Below are positions 47,883 to 56,914 of a stretch of 64,000 bases of DNA, piece after piece. Numbering within the stretch: position 1 is the stretch's first letter; every line of letters starts with the position of its first letter. This DNA is from Dickeya lacustris (GTDB lineage: Bacteria > Pseudomonadota > Gammaproteobacteria > Enterobacterales > Enterobacteriaceae): assembly GCF_029635795.1 (NCBI RefSeq), contig NZ_CP114280.1, forward strand, positions 558,001 to 622,000, given 5' to 3'. Position numbers and translations under genes: made by a program. A model generated the notes under the pieces. The model did not search any database. It was not told where the DNA came from and was given only the letters and a program-made list of their open reading frames with translations.

Positions 47883-48284
47883 CTATTGCAGGTTGGTGAG
47901 CTTTTCCAGGCTCTGGACACTCTTGGCCACCACCTTGGCATTCAGCAGGCTCTCCAGATAGAACGACGATAAGGTGCGGGTCGCATCCATCACATCTTTG
48001 GGGTTATTGCTATTAATGCTTTTGCCAACCTTACGCTCTGCCTTCTGTAACATGTTTTCCAGATTGTCAGATTTTTCCGCCAGCGCGCCCAACAAGGCTT
48101 TGTTGTCGGCCACTGGCGCAGACTGGGCCGCAACAGTAGGGTCAAGGGCAGCGCTGAACCAGGCGACATCCGATTGTGCTGGCAACGATTGTGCAGGCAC
48201 CGATTGCGCAGGCACAGTGGTACTGCGCGCTTCACCATCACCAATCGTTCCCTGAAGTTCGCTGACGCGGTTGATTTTCATCAT
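47883..48284 (-). CDS. hrpB: HrpB, inner rod protein (SctI family)
   Basis: 133 residues. The C-terminal helix (NPKDVMDATRTLSSFYLESLLNAKVV) matches the HrpB rod family. The N-terminal third holds a short SVPAQSLPAQS repeat coded by 15-bp units (48166-48215). It follows hrpA after an intervening terminator, so lower expression than hrpA is expected. Confidence 0.88.
   Translation of the reverse strand: MMKINRVSELQGTIGDGEARSTTVPAQSVPAQSLPAQSDVAWFSAALDPTVAAQSAPVADNKALLGALAEKSDNLENMLQKAERKVGKSINSNNPKDVMDATRTLSSFYLESLLNAKVVAKSVQSLEKLTNLQ
48166..48215 (-). repeat. 15-bp repeats in the 5' part of hrpB
   Basis: GGCAACGATTGTGCA, GGCACCGATTGCGCA and a preceding variant; they code the (S/L)PAQS repeat of HrpB. 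Confidence 0.75.
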
Positions 48285-48317
48285 GAGTCCGTTCCTCTCG
48301 ATGGATGTTGACAGGAT

Positions 48318-48345
48318 AAAAAAAACCGGGGGAGCGTCCCCCCGG
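48318..48345 (-). terminator. Terminator between hrpA and hrpB
   Basis: CCGGGGG (48326-48332) pairs with CCCCCGG (48339-48345), followed on the minus strand by eight Ts. As an intra-operon stop it would make pilin the dominant product. Confidence 0.9.
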
Positions 48346-48366
48346 CAATCGACATTTGGTGGGCAA

Positions 48367-48570
48367 TTAGAACTGGATGGCTTTTGCCGCTTTCTGCCCG
48401 GAGTTCATGGCTTTAGTGGCGGAGTCCATCTGGCCGTCAGTGATTGAACTGATGGCGTCGGTTTTCATTTTCTGTGACTGGGCGGCAGTGGTCATTGCGG
48501 TAGTCTGCGCCATGGTTTTGTCCAGCGTCTGCATTGAAGCCATTGCTGCTGCGTTAGAAAGTCCCATCAT
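48367..48570 (-). CDS. hrpA: HrpA, Hrp pilus subunit
   Basis: 67 residues, Ala/Thr/Met-rich, helical, without cysteine, ending KAAKAIQF. First gene of the hrpA-hrpB-hrcJ-hrpD-hrpE operon and preceded by an hrp box. HrpA forms the long extracellular pilus through the plant cell wall. Size and composition fit; pilins diverge widely in sequence. Confidence 0.9.
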   Translation of the reverse strand: MMGLSNAAAMASMQTLDKTMAQTTAMTTAAQSQKMKTDAISSITDGQMDSATKAMNSGQKAAKAIQF

Positions 48571-48674
48571 GATAGATATCTCCAGTTAATAATTAATTGA
48601 ATGACTTGATTGACTTGATAAAGTGAATTTCGCTACTGAACCTTGCGACTAACACAGTCATCGTGTTCATAAGT

Positions 48675-48702
48675 TAAGTAGGAGATAGCCTGAGGTGGTT
48701 CC
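48675..48702 (-). promoter_or_regulatory. hrp box of the hrpA operon
   Basis: GGAACC, 15 bases, CTACTTA; one mismatch in the -10 half. Confidence 0.75.
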
Positions 48703-48757
48703 GACAGAGATTCACTTTTTTTCCCCTGGTGGTGATAACAGGGTAATGCCCTGAAGA

Positions 48758-49798
48758 TTACACGCCCCGAGCCGCCACATTGAGCAGCTTGATACGGTGA
48801 TACAGCGTGCGTTTGGGGATACCCAATTCGTTCACGACGGTATCAATACAGTGATCGTTACGCTGTAAAGCCTCCTGAATGAGAAAGCGCTCTATGCGCT
48901 GCAAGCGCCCTTTTAACGAGGTACACGACTCACTCTCTGGGGCCGCGTGCGGTGTGCTGCCCATCGGCACCGGTGATAACCCCAGCACCCAGCGTTCGGC
49001 CGCCGCTTTTAACTCGCGCAGGTTGCCCGGCCAGCCGTGCATCAAGAGTTGCTCTTGTATACGCGCCGGAATACCCGGTATCGGGCGTTTAAGACGAGCG
49101 GCGGCATCATGCATAAAACGCTGAAACTGCGGCAGAATAACCTCGGTGCGCGCCCGCAGCGTCGGCAACTGAATTTTTACCGTGTCTAGCCGAAAATAGA
49201 GGTCACGCCGAAAGCGTCCGGCATCAACCAGCTGATGCAGCGGGGTTTGTGTGGCGACGATGACGCGCATGTCCACCGGTTTGAACTGCGTACTGCCCAG
49301 TCGCTCAATGCCGCGACTTTCCAGCACTCGCAACATTTTTGCCTGTAACGTCAAGGGCATGCTGTCGATTTCATCCAGAAACAGAATGCCTTTATCGGCC
49401 GTTTCCAGATACCCGGCGCGGGAACGGTGGGCACCGGTATAGGCACCGGACACCACGCCAAATAATTCGCTCTCCGCCAGCGTTTCCGGCACAGCCGCAC
49501 AGTTCACCGCCACCAGGGGCCCGCTACAACCGGATAACTGATGAATGCGCCGCGCCAGCGTATCTTTGCCGGTGCCGGTTTCCCCTTCCAGCACGATATC
49601 GACATTCAGTGGTGCGATAGTGTGAATCAGTGCCGTCAGCGAACTGTGAATGTCTTCCGCGCCTGAGACACCGTAGGCGTAAGCCCCCGGTGAATAAGAG
49701 CCGGGTGACGTGGATGAGGTTATCCCGGCCGCCACCGTCTGGTGATTCGGCGGTTGCGGGGATGAAGGCACTGCGGGTTTGCTATTCCTGATTATCAT
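48758..49798 (-). CDS. hrpS: HrpS, sigma-54 enhancer-binding protein
   Basis: 346 residues. An AAA+ domain has Walker A GETGTGKD near residue 75, the sigma-54 contact loop as GAYTGA (Tyr in place of the usual Phe), Walker B ILFLDEID, and a C-terminal Fis-type HTH. It has no receiver domain, as in other HrpS proteins. It activates hrpL; the matching sigma-54 promoter is at 53207-53222. The N-terminal 45 residues are Ser/Pro/Gly-rich. Confidence 0.95.
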   Translation of the reverse strand: MIIRNSKPAVPSSPQPPNHQTVAAGITSSTSPGSYSPGAYAYGVSGAEDIHSSLTALIHTIAPLNVDIVLEGETGTGKDTLARRIHQLSGCSGPLVAVNCAAVPETLAESELFGVVSGAYTGAHRSRAGYLETADKGILFLDEIDSMPLTLQAKMLRVLESRGIERLGSTQFKPVDMRVIVATQTPLHQLVDAGRFRRDLYFRLDTVKIQLPTLRARTEVILPQFQRFMHDAAARLKRPIPGIPARIQEQLLMHGWPGNLRELKAAAERWVLGLSPVPMGSTPHAAPESESCTSLKGRLQRIERFLIQEALQRNDHCIDTVVNELGIPKRTLYHRIKLLNVAARGV

Positions 49799-50180
49799 GA
49801 CAACTCCTGTATGTTTGAGCTATTCCATTATCACCCTGCCTGAAAAGCCGGTTACACCACCGGTGATAGGCTTTATCCGGCGACCATCTCGTCATCCTGA
49901 CGATTCCCTGACGATATAAATCGTGAAAAATACGTTTTTTAATCACGCCGTTAACAACGTATTGATGGTCGTTGTAAGCATTACCGGCAATGCATCAACA
50001 AACCATCAGCCGGGGGCTGAAGTTAAGGTAGGAATTCGGGCGCAAAAAGTAGGAATAATCTGACACGCAAGGGGGGCAATCCCCGCGCAACGCCGCTGCA
50101 CTGCGGGCAAACAGGTGCATCATCTGGCCATACCGCCGAACAATGATGCGACCTATTTTATCGATTGATCAATCTTATTA
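49799..50180. other. Regulatory spacer upstream of hrpS
   Basis: 382 bp, partly AT-rich. An inverted repeat ACAACG-N10-CGTTGT (49954-49975) lies about 160 bases before the hrpS start and is a candidate site for the NarL-type regulator HrpY. No gene is seen. Confidence 0.4.
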
Positions 50181-50822
50181 TCAGGCGATTAAACGCTGAC
50201 TCAGGGCGTACTTCACAATATCGGCATTGGTCGTGAACTGCATTTTCTCCATCAGCCGGGATTTGTGGGTACTGACCGTTTTATTGCTGATAGCCAGCGC
50301 CTGCGCAATGGCATTGACGCCCTGCCCTTGCGCCAGCATCACCATTATCTGGTGCTCTCGGGCGGTGAGCAGTTCATGCCGCCCCTCGCCGCGATACTGG
50401 CAATCGGCAAAGACAATCTGTTCGGCAATGCTGTGGTCAATATAGCGAGCGCCCTGGGCCACCCGACGGATTGCCGACAGCAGCGCCTCCGGGTCTTTAT
50501 CCTTGGTGATATAGCCAAGCGCGCCGCTTTTTAGCACCCGGCGCGCAATTTGCGGTTCACTGTACATACTCAGCACCAGAATCGGCAGGCGTGGGTACTG
50601 CGCGACAATGCGGATAATCAGCTCCTCGCCGCAAATACCCGGCATGCTCATATCCAGCAACAGTAAATCGATGTGAACCTCGCGCAGTTGCGTTAATACC
50701 TGCGACCCCGTACCGGCCTCCGCGACAACCTCCAGCGCCTCATCCAGCGCAAAGATCTGTTTTAATCCTTCACGCATGATCACGTGATCATCGGCGATCA
50801 TCAGCTTTATACGTCTGTCCAT
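50181..50822 (-). CDS. hrpY: HrpY response regulator
   Basis: 213 residues, NarL/FixJ family. Receiver domain with the acidic pair ADDH and the phospho-acceptor Asp in LLLLDMSMPG, a Lys in YITKDKD, then a C-terminal LuxR-type HTH (LTAREHQIMVMLAQGQGVNAIAQAL). In Dickeya and Pantoea the HrpX/HrpY pair turns on hrpS. It follows hrpX by 33 bases. Confidence 0.95.
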   Translation of the reverse strand: MDRRIKLMIADDHVIMREGLKQIFALDEALEVVAEAGTGSQVLTQLREVHIDLLLLDMSMPGICGEELIIRIVAQYPRLPILVLSMYSEPQIARRVLKSGALGYITKDKDPEALLSAIRRVAQGARYIDHSIAEQIVFADCQYRGEGRHELLTAREHQIMVMLAQGQGVNAIAQALAISNKTVSTHKSRLMEKMQFTTNADIVKYALSQRLIA

Positions 50823-50855
50823 CAGCTTTATTGTCCTCTTTAGCGAAAACCCATC

Positions 50856-52316
50856 CTACGCACTCTCTTTTGGAAATGTCAGCCTGACCAACGTCCCGGC
50901 GCCGGGCTGACTTTCAATCACCACTTCGCCGCCCAGCATCCGTCCGCGCTCTTTCATGCTCATCAGGCCAAAGGCATGCGGTTTAGGGGTTCTGGCATCA
51001 AATCCTTTGCCGTTATCGCGCACACTCAGCACGATCAAACCCGCGTGATTCTCCAGCGTGATGACGACTCTGGTGGCATCGGCATAGCGCGCAATATTGG
51101 TCAACGATTCTTGCACCACCCGAAAGGCGGCGGTCGCACATTCGTCATTGAGCACCACTTCCGGCTCAGGCGCCAATAACAGGCATGCGCAGTGATACTG
51201 ACGAATAAATTCATCACGCAGCCACTCCAGCGCCGGGGTCAGCCCCATATCCAGCACATTAGGGCGCAAGCGCGTCGCGACGTTTCTCACCACCTGGATG
51301 GTTTTATCGGATAACGACATTAAATTCTGTAATTGCGTCATCATATGAGGGTTGTCGCGGCCAAACTGCATGCGCATCAGCGACAGGCTCATGCGCATAG
51401 ACGTCAGGTGCTGGCCCAGCTCATCGTGAATTTCGCGGGCAATGTGTTTGCGCTCCTCTTCACGCGAAATCTCGCGCTGGCGCGCCAACAGCCGCAATTG
51501 CATATGTGAATGCTCGAGCTTTTTTTCCGCGTAGCGCATCGCGGTAATGTCGCGCCCGACGGTGAGAATCGAGGTCAACCGGCCATTTTGATCGAACTCC
51601 GGCACACAGCGAATATGGTGGATAACCCGATGGCGCTCCTCCGTCATGCCGATGTCCTCTTCCAGCTCGCCTTCAATACTGCTGTGCGTAGCCACGACCT
51701 GTTGAACCAATTGCAGGATGCGTTGGGCACAGCGTGCCTGGGGCAGCAAATCGGTCAACCGTCGCCCGCGCAGTTGCTCGGCGGTAAAATGCAGATGGGC
51801 TAACGTCGCCGGGTTGGCGTATTGGCAATTGAGCTGTGGGTCAAAGCGCACGATCAAGTCTGGGGTATTTTCGACCAACGCGCGAAACTCCTGCTCGCGC
51901 GCATAGGCTAACTGTTCAATACGCTTACGCTCACGAATATCTCTGACGACGCACATACTGTATTTTCGTCCTTTGTGTCTGAAATGATTCACGCTGACTT
52001 CAACCGGAAAAATCACCCCCAGACGGGTTTGATGGCGGGTTTCAAAGGTAAGTCCACGCGTCCAGGCGCGTTGATCACGCCAGTGGCGATGGGTTTCATC
52101 CTTTTCCCAACCGGGGTCGATGTCCCGCATACGCATTCGGCGAAACTCACAGCGGCGGTACCCCAACACCCGGCACGCCTCATCATTGGCATAGCAAAAC
52201 TGTTCAGTATCATTAACAATATAAATGGCATCTTTAATACGACTAAAAGCAAAATCCACCAGGCCCAGCGGCGGGACATCATCGGCAGGCTGGGGTTGTG
52301 GTGCGGTATATAACAT
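50856..52316 (-). CDS. hrpX: HrpX, soluble PAS-containing sensor histidine kinase
   Basis: 486 residues from the chosen ATG at 52316 (MLYTAPQ), which has AAGGAG 6 bases upstream; the longer frame to 52553 begins in repeat-rich DNA and is unlikely. Two PAS domains (about residues 20-140 and 150-270) precede a HisKA_3 dimerisation region (REEERKHIAREIHDELGQHL, His in REIHDE) and an ATPase domain (NGKGFD, GLMSMKERGRMLGG). No transmembrane segment is seen, so a cytoplasmic signal is sensed. Confidence 0.93.
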   Translation of the reverse strand: MLYTAPQPQPADDVPPLGLVDFAFSRIKDAIYIVNDTEQFCYANDEACRVLGYRRCEFRRMRMRDIDPGWEKDETHRHWRDQRAWTRGLTFETRHQTRLGVIFPVEVSVNHFRHKGRKYSMCVVRDIRERKRIEQLAYAREQEFRALVENTPDLIVRFDPQLNCQYANPATLAHLHFTAEQLRGRRLTDLLPQARCAQRILQLVQQVVATHSSIEGELEEDIGMTEERHRVIHHIRCVPEFDQNGRLTSILTVGRDITAMRYAEKKLEHSHMQLRLLARQREISREEERKHIAREIHDELGQHLTSMRMSLSLMRMQFGRDNPHMMTQLQNLMSLSDKTIQVVRNVATRLRPNVLDMGLTPALEWLRDEFIRQYHCACLLLAPEPEVVLNDECATAAFRVVQESLTNIARYADATRVVITLENHAGLIVLSVRDNGKGFDARTPKPHAFGLMSMKERGRMLGGEVVIESQPGAGTLVRLTFPKESA

Positions 52317-52606
52317 TGCCATCTCCTTGCTCGTGCTAAAGCCTGCCGACAGCATGAGCATGGGATGTCGGCAGCAGAAAGGAACAGTCGCAGATGTCGC
52401 CTTCGCAGGCAGATGACCTGCGACCCTGTAAGGCGGCATGCCGCCAAAAACTGACTGACAGGTTGCTGCGCCTGCGCATCCTACGGCGAAGGCACCCTTC
52501 CTGGGCATGGCAATATAAGCGGGCCTGCGTATCGACACGCAATACGCAGACATACGACTTACGCATCGACAGGCTTATTCATCGACAGACTGACTTATCG
52601 ACAGAC
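52317..52606. other. hrpL-hrpX spacer: palindrome and 16-bp repeats
   Basis: Contains the perfect palindrome GGCGGCATGCCGCC (52432-52445), not followed by a T run on either strand, and four 16-bp repeats starting ATCGACAG (52565-52628) that run across the hrpL stop codon. No gene is seen. Confidence 0.5.
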
Positions 52607-52628
52607 TTACGCATCGACGGCCTGACGC
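52565..52628. repeat. Four 16-bp repeats across the hrpL stop codon
   Basis: Units start ATCGACAG at 52565, 52581, 52597 and (as ATCGACGG) 52613. The stop codon (52607-52609) is inside the third unit. Confidence 0.85.
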
Positions 52629-53161
52629 AAATACCCTCGCGCCCGGGAAAGGCGCGAACGAACCGTGCCGATAGGGATGTTGAGCTGCTCGGCAATCTCC
52701 TGATAGCTGACGTCGGCATCCAGCAACATCATCAACATTTTTCGCGTCTCCTCCGGCAAGTGCTTACTGGCATGCAGGGCGCGCTTGAGCGAGTGATCGC
52801 ACTCGGTTATCCGGCTTGGGTCGATATCGGTAGACAACACCTCAGCCACTTCCGGCGCCTCATCGCTGATGTCATGAAAGCGATGACGGGACTGCTTGAA
52901 ATGGTTGCGCACCAGATTCAGGGCAATACCAAACACCCAGGTTTCCGGGCGTGACGCTCCGGCAAATTTTTCACGGTTTTTCAGCACTTCCAGATAGGTC
53001 ATCTGCTGTAAATCTTCCACATCCTCACGGTTCGATACCCGTTTACGGATGAAATTTTGCAGCCGCTTGCCATGCAGGCGGAAAACCTGCTCCCAGTCCA
53101 CGGTATTGACAGGGGTATGAATCTGATACGAATCCATTTGTTTCAGCGCAACAGTGTCCAT
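52607..53161 (-). CDS. hrpL: HrpL, ECF sigma factor
   Basis: 184 residues from ATG 53161 (MDTVALKQ), supported by GGAGA 9 bases upstream; the frame stays open to 53236. Sigma2 region (NREDVEDLQQMTYLEVLKNREKF...TWVFGIALNLVRNHF) and sigma4 region (VSYQEIAEQLNIPIGTVRSRLSRARGYL) are clear. It directs transcription from the four hrp boxes listed here. The last codons overlap a 16-bp tandem repeat array. Confidence 0.95.
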   Translation of the reverse strand: MDTVALKQMDSYQIHTPVNTVDWEQVFRLHGKRLQNFIRKRVSNREDVEDLQQMTYLEVLKNREKFAGASRPETWVFGIALNLVRNHFKQSRHRFHDISDEAPEVAEVLSTDIDPSRITECDHSLKRALHASKHLPEETRKMLMMLLDADVSYQEIAEQLNIPIGTVRSRLSRARGYLRQAVDA

Positions 53162-53206
53162 TTCATTCACTCTCCATCGTGGTGCCCCAATTGGCGCATC
53201 AAGGAG

Positions 53207-53222
53207 AGCAAAGGCTGTGCCA
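53207..53222 (-). promoter_or_regulatory. Sigma-54 promoter of hrpL
   Basis: TGGCAC-N5-TTGCT on the minus strand, a perfect match to TGGCAC-N5-TTGCW, 46 bases before the hrpL ATG. It is the target of HrpS. Confidence 0.9.
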
Positions 53223-53428
53223 GCCGCTGAAAACAAAATAACTACATGTTTTTATAGGTTTTATTTTTTAAGGGGCGCGCATATTACGCCACTTTTTGCC
53301 GTAAAAAAACGGCCCGGATTGCAATCTTTTGCAATTGAGATCCTGCTAATCATTTTCAGCAATCATAGTTGTTAAAGGTTATAAATTATTGAAGGTTATC
53401 GTTTGTTTTCGAGAGGTCTTCTTTGATG

Positions 53429-53456
53429 GGAACCCGCTTCATGGTCTTGCCACATA
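53429..53456 (+). promoter_or_regulatory. hrp box of the hrpJ-hrcU operon
   Basis: GGAACC, 15 bases, CCACATA: a perfect HrpL consensus, 45 bases before the hrpJ start. Confidence 0.92.
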
Positions 53457-53501
53457 ACAGCACACCGTTAAAGCAGAGGCTGCATCAGGCAGGACAGGAT
53501 C

Positions 53502-54668
53502 ATGATCTCTCTCAATACCGTCTCTCCCTTACTCAATACCGGCAGCAGTACAACTGCCAACGACATTGACGAACAAGAACCGACCTCATCGACGGTCAGC
53601 ACCAGCGCGCCCTCCTCTTCTCACGACAAGGCGCTGAATGATGCCATGGAGGAAGTCACCGCCAGTTTCGGTGAACAGATCGAGCGCAAAAGCAAGGCGA
53701 TCAACCGGCGTCAAATCAACCAACCGCAGAGCCGGATGTTGGCCAACATTGAGCGCATTGAAAAACTCACTGAACTGTTTCAGTTACTGGAGAACCCCAA
53801 ACACCCGACGCTCGACCAGCAAATCCGCCACATGCAGGCGATGCTGGGGCAAGCCACACCGCCATCGCTGGAGGCGATTCTCCAGGCGGCGGGCGGTGAT
53901 GCCGCACGCAGCGATATTGTGTTGCGCCATGTGATTCATCAGGCGCAGCAGCAACAAGACACCCAACTGACCCACGCCGCGACGCAGAGCCTGAACCAAT
54001 TACATCAGGAAAAAGGCCCCGATGTGCGCGCGGGCCTGAACACCGCCGAAGCCATTTCGCTGTTTAGCACCGACCCGAACCAGAAGCAGGCGCTGCGTGA
54101 GCTCTACTATCAACGTATTGTTCATCAGCAATCCCCCAGCGCGCTGCTCGATGCGCTGCTAGAACGCTTTGACGCACCGCATTTTGCCGCCGGCCTGCGT
54201 ACCTTACAGCGGGCGCTGGCCGCCGATATCGCCTCGCTGGCACCGTCGATTGCCAAAAGCGCGCTGACGAAAATGCTCACTGGCCTGAATGACTCTCGTC
54301 AACTGAGCCATACGCTCTCGGCCAGCCAGACCTTGCTTTCACGGCTCGCGACAAAAATGCCTGAGTGTACACTCAGCGCCGTGGAGCTGACCCGCCGCTT
54401 GATTGGCCTGAGCGCCAATGGCGCTTATGCCCGTGACCTGCACAATCTGGGGCGTGAAGTGGCCGGGCAGGATGTGCAGCGCCAGCAGTGGTTTTTTAAC
54501 GGCTTGCTGCCCCTGGTCAACGATTTACCGCATCCATTATGGCGTGATGCCAAAAACCGCCTGACCGCGTTACAGCTGATTCGCGGGTTGATTGGCGATC
54601 TCGCGCGTTATGAAAAGCAGCAAGATGCCTCGTCGCCGGTAACGGCGCGCTCGCAGTACGGAGGATGA
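53502..54668 (+). CDS. hrpJ: HrpJ, secretion gatekeeper (YopN/TyeA-type)
   Basis: 388 residues. Ser/Thr-rich secreted N-terminus (first 55), then helical HrpJ/YopN domain (LANIERIEKLTELFQLLENPKHPTL) and a C-terminal TyeA-like part. The family controls the order of export of translocators and effectors. First gene of the long operon; the hrcV start follows by 3 bases. Confidence 0.92.
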   Translation: MISLNTVSPLLNTGSSTTANDIDEQEPTSSTVSTSAPSSSHDKALNDAMEEVTASFGEQIERKSKAINRRQINQPQSRMLANIERIEKLTELFQLLENPKHPTLDQQIRHMQAMLGQATPPSLEAILQAAGGDAARSDIVLRHVIHQAQQQQDTQLTHAATQSLNQLHQEKGPDVRAGLNTAEAISLFSTDPNQKQALRELYYQRIVHQQSPSALLDALLERFDAPHFAAGLRTLQRALAADIASLAPSIAKSALTKMLTGLNDSRQLSHTLSASQTLLSRLATKMPECTLSAVELTRRLIGLSANGAYARDLHNLGREVAGQDVQRQQWFFNGLLPLVNDLPHPLWRDAKNRLTALQLIRGLIGDLARYEKQQDASSPVTARSQYGG

Positions 54669-54671
54669 CCT

Positions 54672-56765
54672 ATGGCCGTGCTGATAGTCTGGCTGAACCG
54701 TTTTGCCATGAGCGCGATGCAACGCTCAGAGGTGGTGGGCGCGGTGATCGTTATGGCGATCGTGTTCATGATGATAATCCCGCTGCCCACCGACCTGATT
54801 GACGTGCTGATCGCCTTTAACATTTGCCTCTCGTCACTGTTGATTGTGCTGGCGATGTACCTGCCCAAACCTCTGGCGTTCTCGACCTTTCCGGCAGTGC
54901 TGTTGCTGACCACCATGTTTCGGCTGGCCTTGTCGATCTCCACCACCCGGCAAATCTTGCTGCAACAAGACGCCGGGCATGTGGTGGAAGCCTTCGGCAA
55001 CTTCGTGGTGGGCGGCAATCTGGCGGTGGGGCTGGTCATCTTCCTGATCCTGACGGTGGTGAACTTTCTGGTTATCACCAAAGGCTCCGAGCGCGTCGCC
55101 GAAGTCGCCGCGCGCTTTACCCTTGATGCCATGCCCGGCAAACAAATGTCTATCGACAGTGACCTGCGCGCCGGGTTGATCGATGCCCAGCAAGCCCGTC
55201 AGCGGCGTGAAAATCTCGCCAAAGAGAGTCAGTTGTTCGGCGCGATGGACGGCGCGATGAAATTCGTCAAAGGCGATGCCATCGCAAGCCTGGTGATCGT
55301 CTTTATCAACATGATAGGCGGCTTCGCCATCGGTGTGCTGCAAAACGGCATGGCTGCCGGTGACGCGATGCACATTTACTCGGTACTGACTATCGGCGAC
55401 GGCCTGATTGCCCAGATCCCGGCGCTGCTGATTTCGCTGACCGCCGGGATGATAATCACCCGTGTCTCCGCCGACGGCCAGAAAATGGATAACAATATTG
55501 GCCGGGAAATTGCCGAGCAATTAACCAGCCAGCCCAAAGCCTGGATAATCTCCTCGGTGGGCATGTTCGGCTTCGCGCTGCTGCCCGGTATGCCTACGCT
55601 GGTGTTTTTGATAATCAGCCTGCTGTCCCTTGGCAGCGGCCTGTTTCAACTGTGGCGCGCCAAACAAACGGGATTACAAGACGCCCTGCTCGATGGCGAC
55701 GGTTTACCCGCCGAACAAAACGGTTATCAGGATCTGCGCCGCTTCAACCCCACCCGCGCCTACCTGTTACAGTTCAATACCCTCTGGCAGAACACCACGC
55801 TCGCCGCCGCGCTGGTACAGGATATCCGCCGTCTGCGCAACCGGCTGGTCTATCACTTCGGTTTCACGCTGCCGTCATTTGATATCGAATTCAGCCCGAC
55901 GGTTCCCGAAGATGAATTCCGCTTTTGCGTTTACGAAATCCCGCAATTGCGCGCCAGTTTCGGCATTGCGATGCAGGCCGTTGCCCGCAGTCAGGTGCCG
56001 CCGGACAGCGCCGACGACGGCCAGATCCCCGGTTTGTCGAGCCGTGACGAGCAGCATTTGCTCTGGCTGACGCCGGAGCACCCGCTCTTGCAGCAAGCGG
56101 AACTGACAACCTGGCAGCCCGATGCGCTCATCCTCGCGCGGATGGAAAACGCCATTCATCGCAGCGGGGCGCAGTTCATCGGCCTACAGGAAACCAAATC
56201 CATTCTTGCCTGGCTTGAAAGCGAGCAACCGGAGCTGGCGCAGGAGCTACAGCGCATTATGCCGCTGTCTCGTTTTGCCAGCGTGTTACAGCGTCTCGCG
56301 TCTGAGCGCGTGCCATTACGTTCCGTGCGCCCCATCGCGGAGGCATTGATAGACGTCGGCCAGCATGAGCGCGACATCAATGCCCTGACTGACTACGTCA
56401 GGCTGGCGCTCAAAGCCCAGATTTGCCACCAGTACACGCAGGACGACAGCCTCACCGTCTGGCTACTGACGCCAGAAACCGAAGAGTTGCTGCGCGATGC
56501 GCTGCGCCAGACACAGAGCGACGTCTTTTTTGCGCTCTCTCAGGAGTATGCCGCCGCCCTGCTCACACAGCTTCGACGCGCGTTCCCGCCCATGACGTCG
56601 CTGCACGCGCTGATGTTGGTGGCGCAAGACCTGCGCAGCCCGCTGCGCATTCTGCTGCAAGATGAGTTCCACCATGTGCCGGTGCTGTCCTTTACCGAAC
56701 TGGAGTCGCATCTGGCGATTAACGTCGCCGGTCGCATTGACCTGCATGACCCCTTTCACGCCTGA
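54672..56765 (+). CDS. hrcV: HrcV, export-gate protein
   Basis: 697 residues, FHIPEP/SctV family. About seven to eight transmembrane segments in the first 330 residues, including the FHIPEP-region (KGSERVAEVAARFTLDAMPGKQMSIDSDLRAG), then a large cytoplasmic ring domain. It forms the nonameric inner-membrane gate. Confidence 0.97.
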   Translation: MAVLIVWLNRFAMSAMQRSEVVGAVIVMAIVFMMIIPLPTDLIDVLIAFNICLSSLLIVLAMYLPKPLAFSTFPAVLLLTTMFRLALSISTTRQILLQQDAGHVVEAFGNFVVGGNLAVGLVIFLILTVVNFLVITKGSERVAEVAARFTLDAMPGKQMSIDSDLRAGLIDAQQARQRRENLAKESQLFGAMDGAMKFVKGDAIASLVIVFINMIGGFAIGVLQNGMAAGDAMHIYSVLTIGDGLIAQIPALLISLTAGMIITRVSADGQKMDNNIGREIAEQLTSQPKAWIISSVGMFGFALLPGMPTLVFLIISLLSLGSGLFQLWRAKQTGLQDALLDGDGLPAEQNGYQDLRRFNPTRAYLLQFNTLWQNTTLAAALVQDIRRLRNRLVYHFGFTLPSFDIEFSPTVPEDEFRFCVYEIPQLRASFGIAMQAVARSQVPPDSADDGQIPGLSSRDEQHLLWLTPEHPLLQQAELTTWQPDALILARMENAIHRSGAQFIGLQETKSILAWLESEQPELAQELQRIMPLSRFASVLQRLASERVPLRSVRPIAEALIDVGQHERDINALTDYVRLALKAQICHQYTQDDSLTVWLLTPETEELLRDALRQTQSDVFFALSQEYAAALLTQLRRAFPPMTSLHALMLVAQDLRSPLRILLQDEFHHVPVLSFTELESHLAINVAGRIDLHDPFHA

Positions 56766-56914
56766 CACGCGAAGCGCATCGCCATGGAAAGCAATATAAA
56801 AACATAGAAAACAAAAAGATAAAAAACAACAAACACAGAAATGACCACACAGAAAACGGCGATGCAAAAAGTTGCACGCCCCCGATACACCGTTAACACA
56901 CAGGATAAAGCAAC
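56766..56914. other. Spacer between hrcV and hrpQ
   Basis: 149 bp, A-rich, no gene and no clear promoter or terminator. It is the largest gap inside the operon. Confidence 0.5.

Noticed and set aside
52432..52445. Palindrome GGCGGCATGCCGCC as an hrpL terminator
   Set aside because: On the minus strand the T run precedes the stem instead of following it.
50856..52553. Longer HrpX start at 52553
   Set aside because: The added 79 residues are Cys/Arg-rich, start in repetitive DNA and lack the ribosome site present before 52316.
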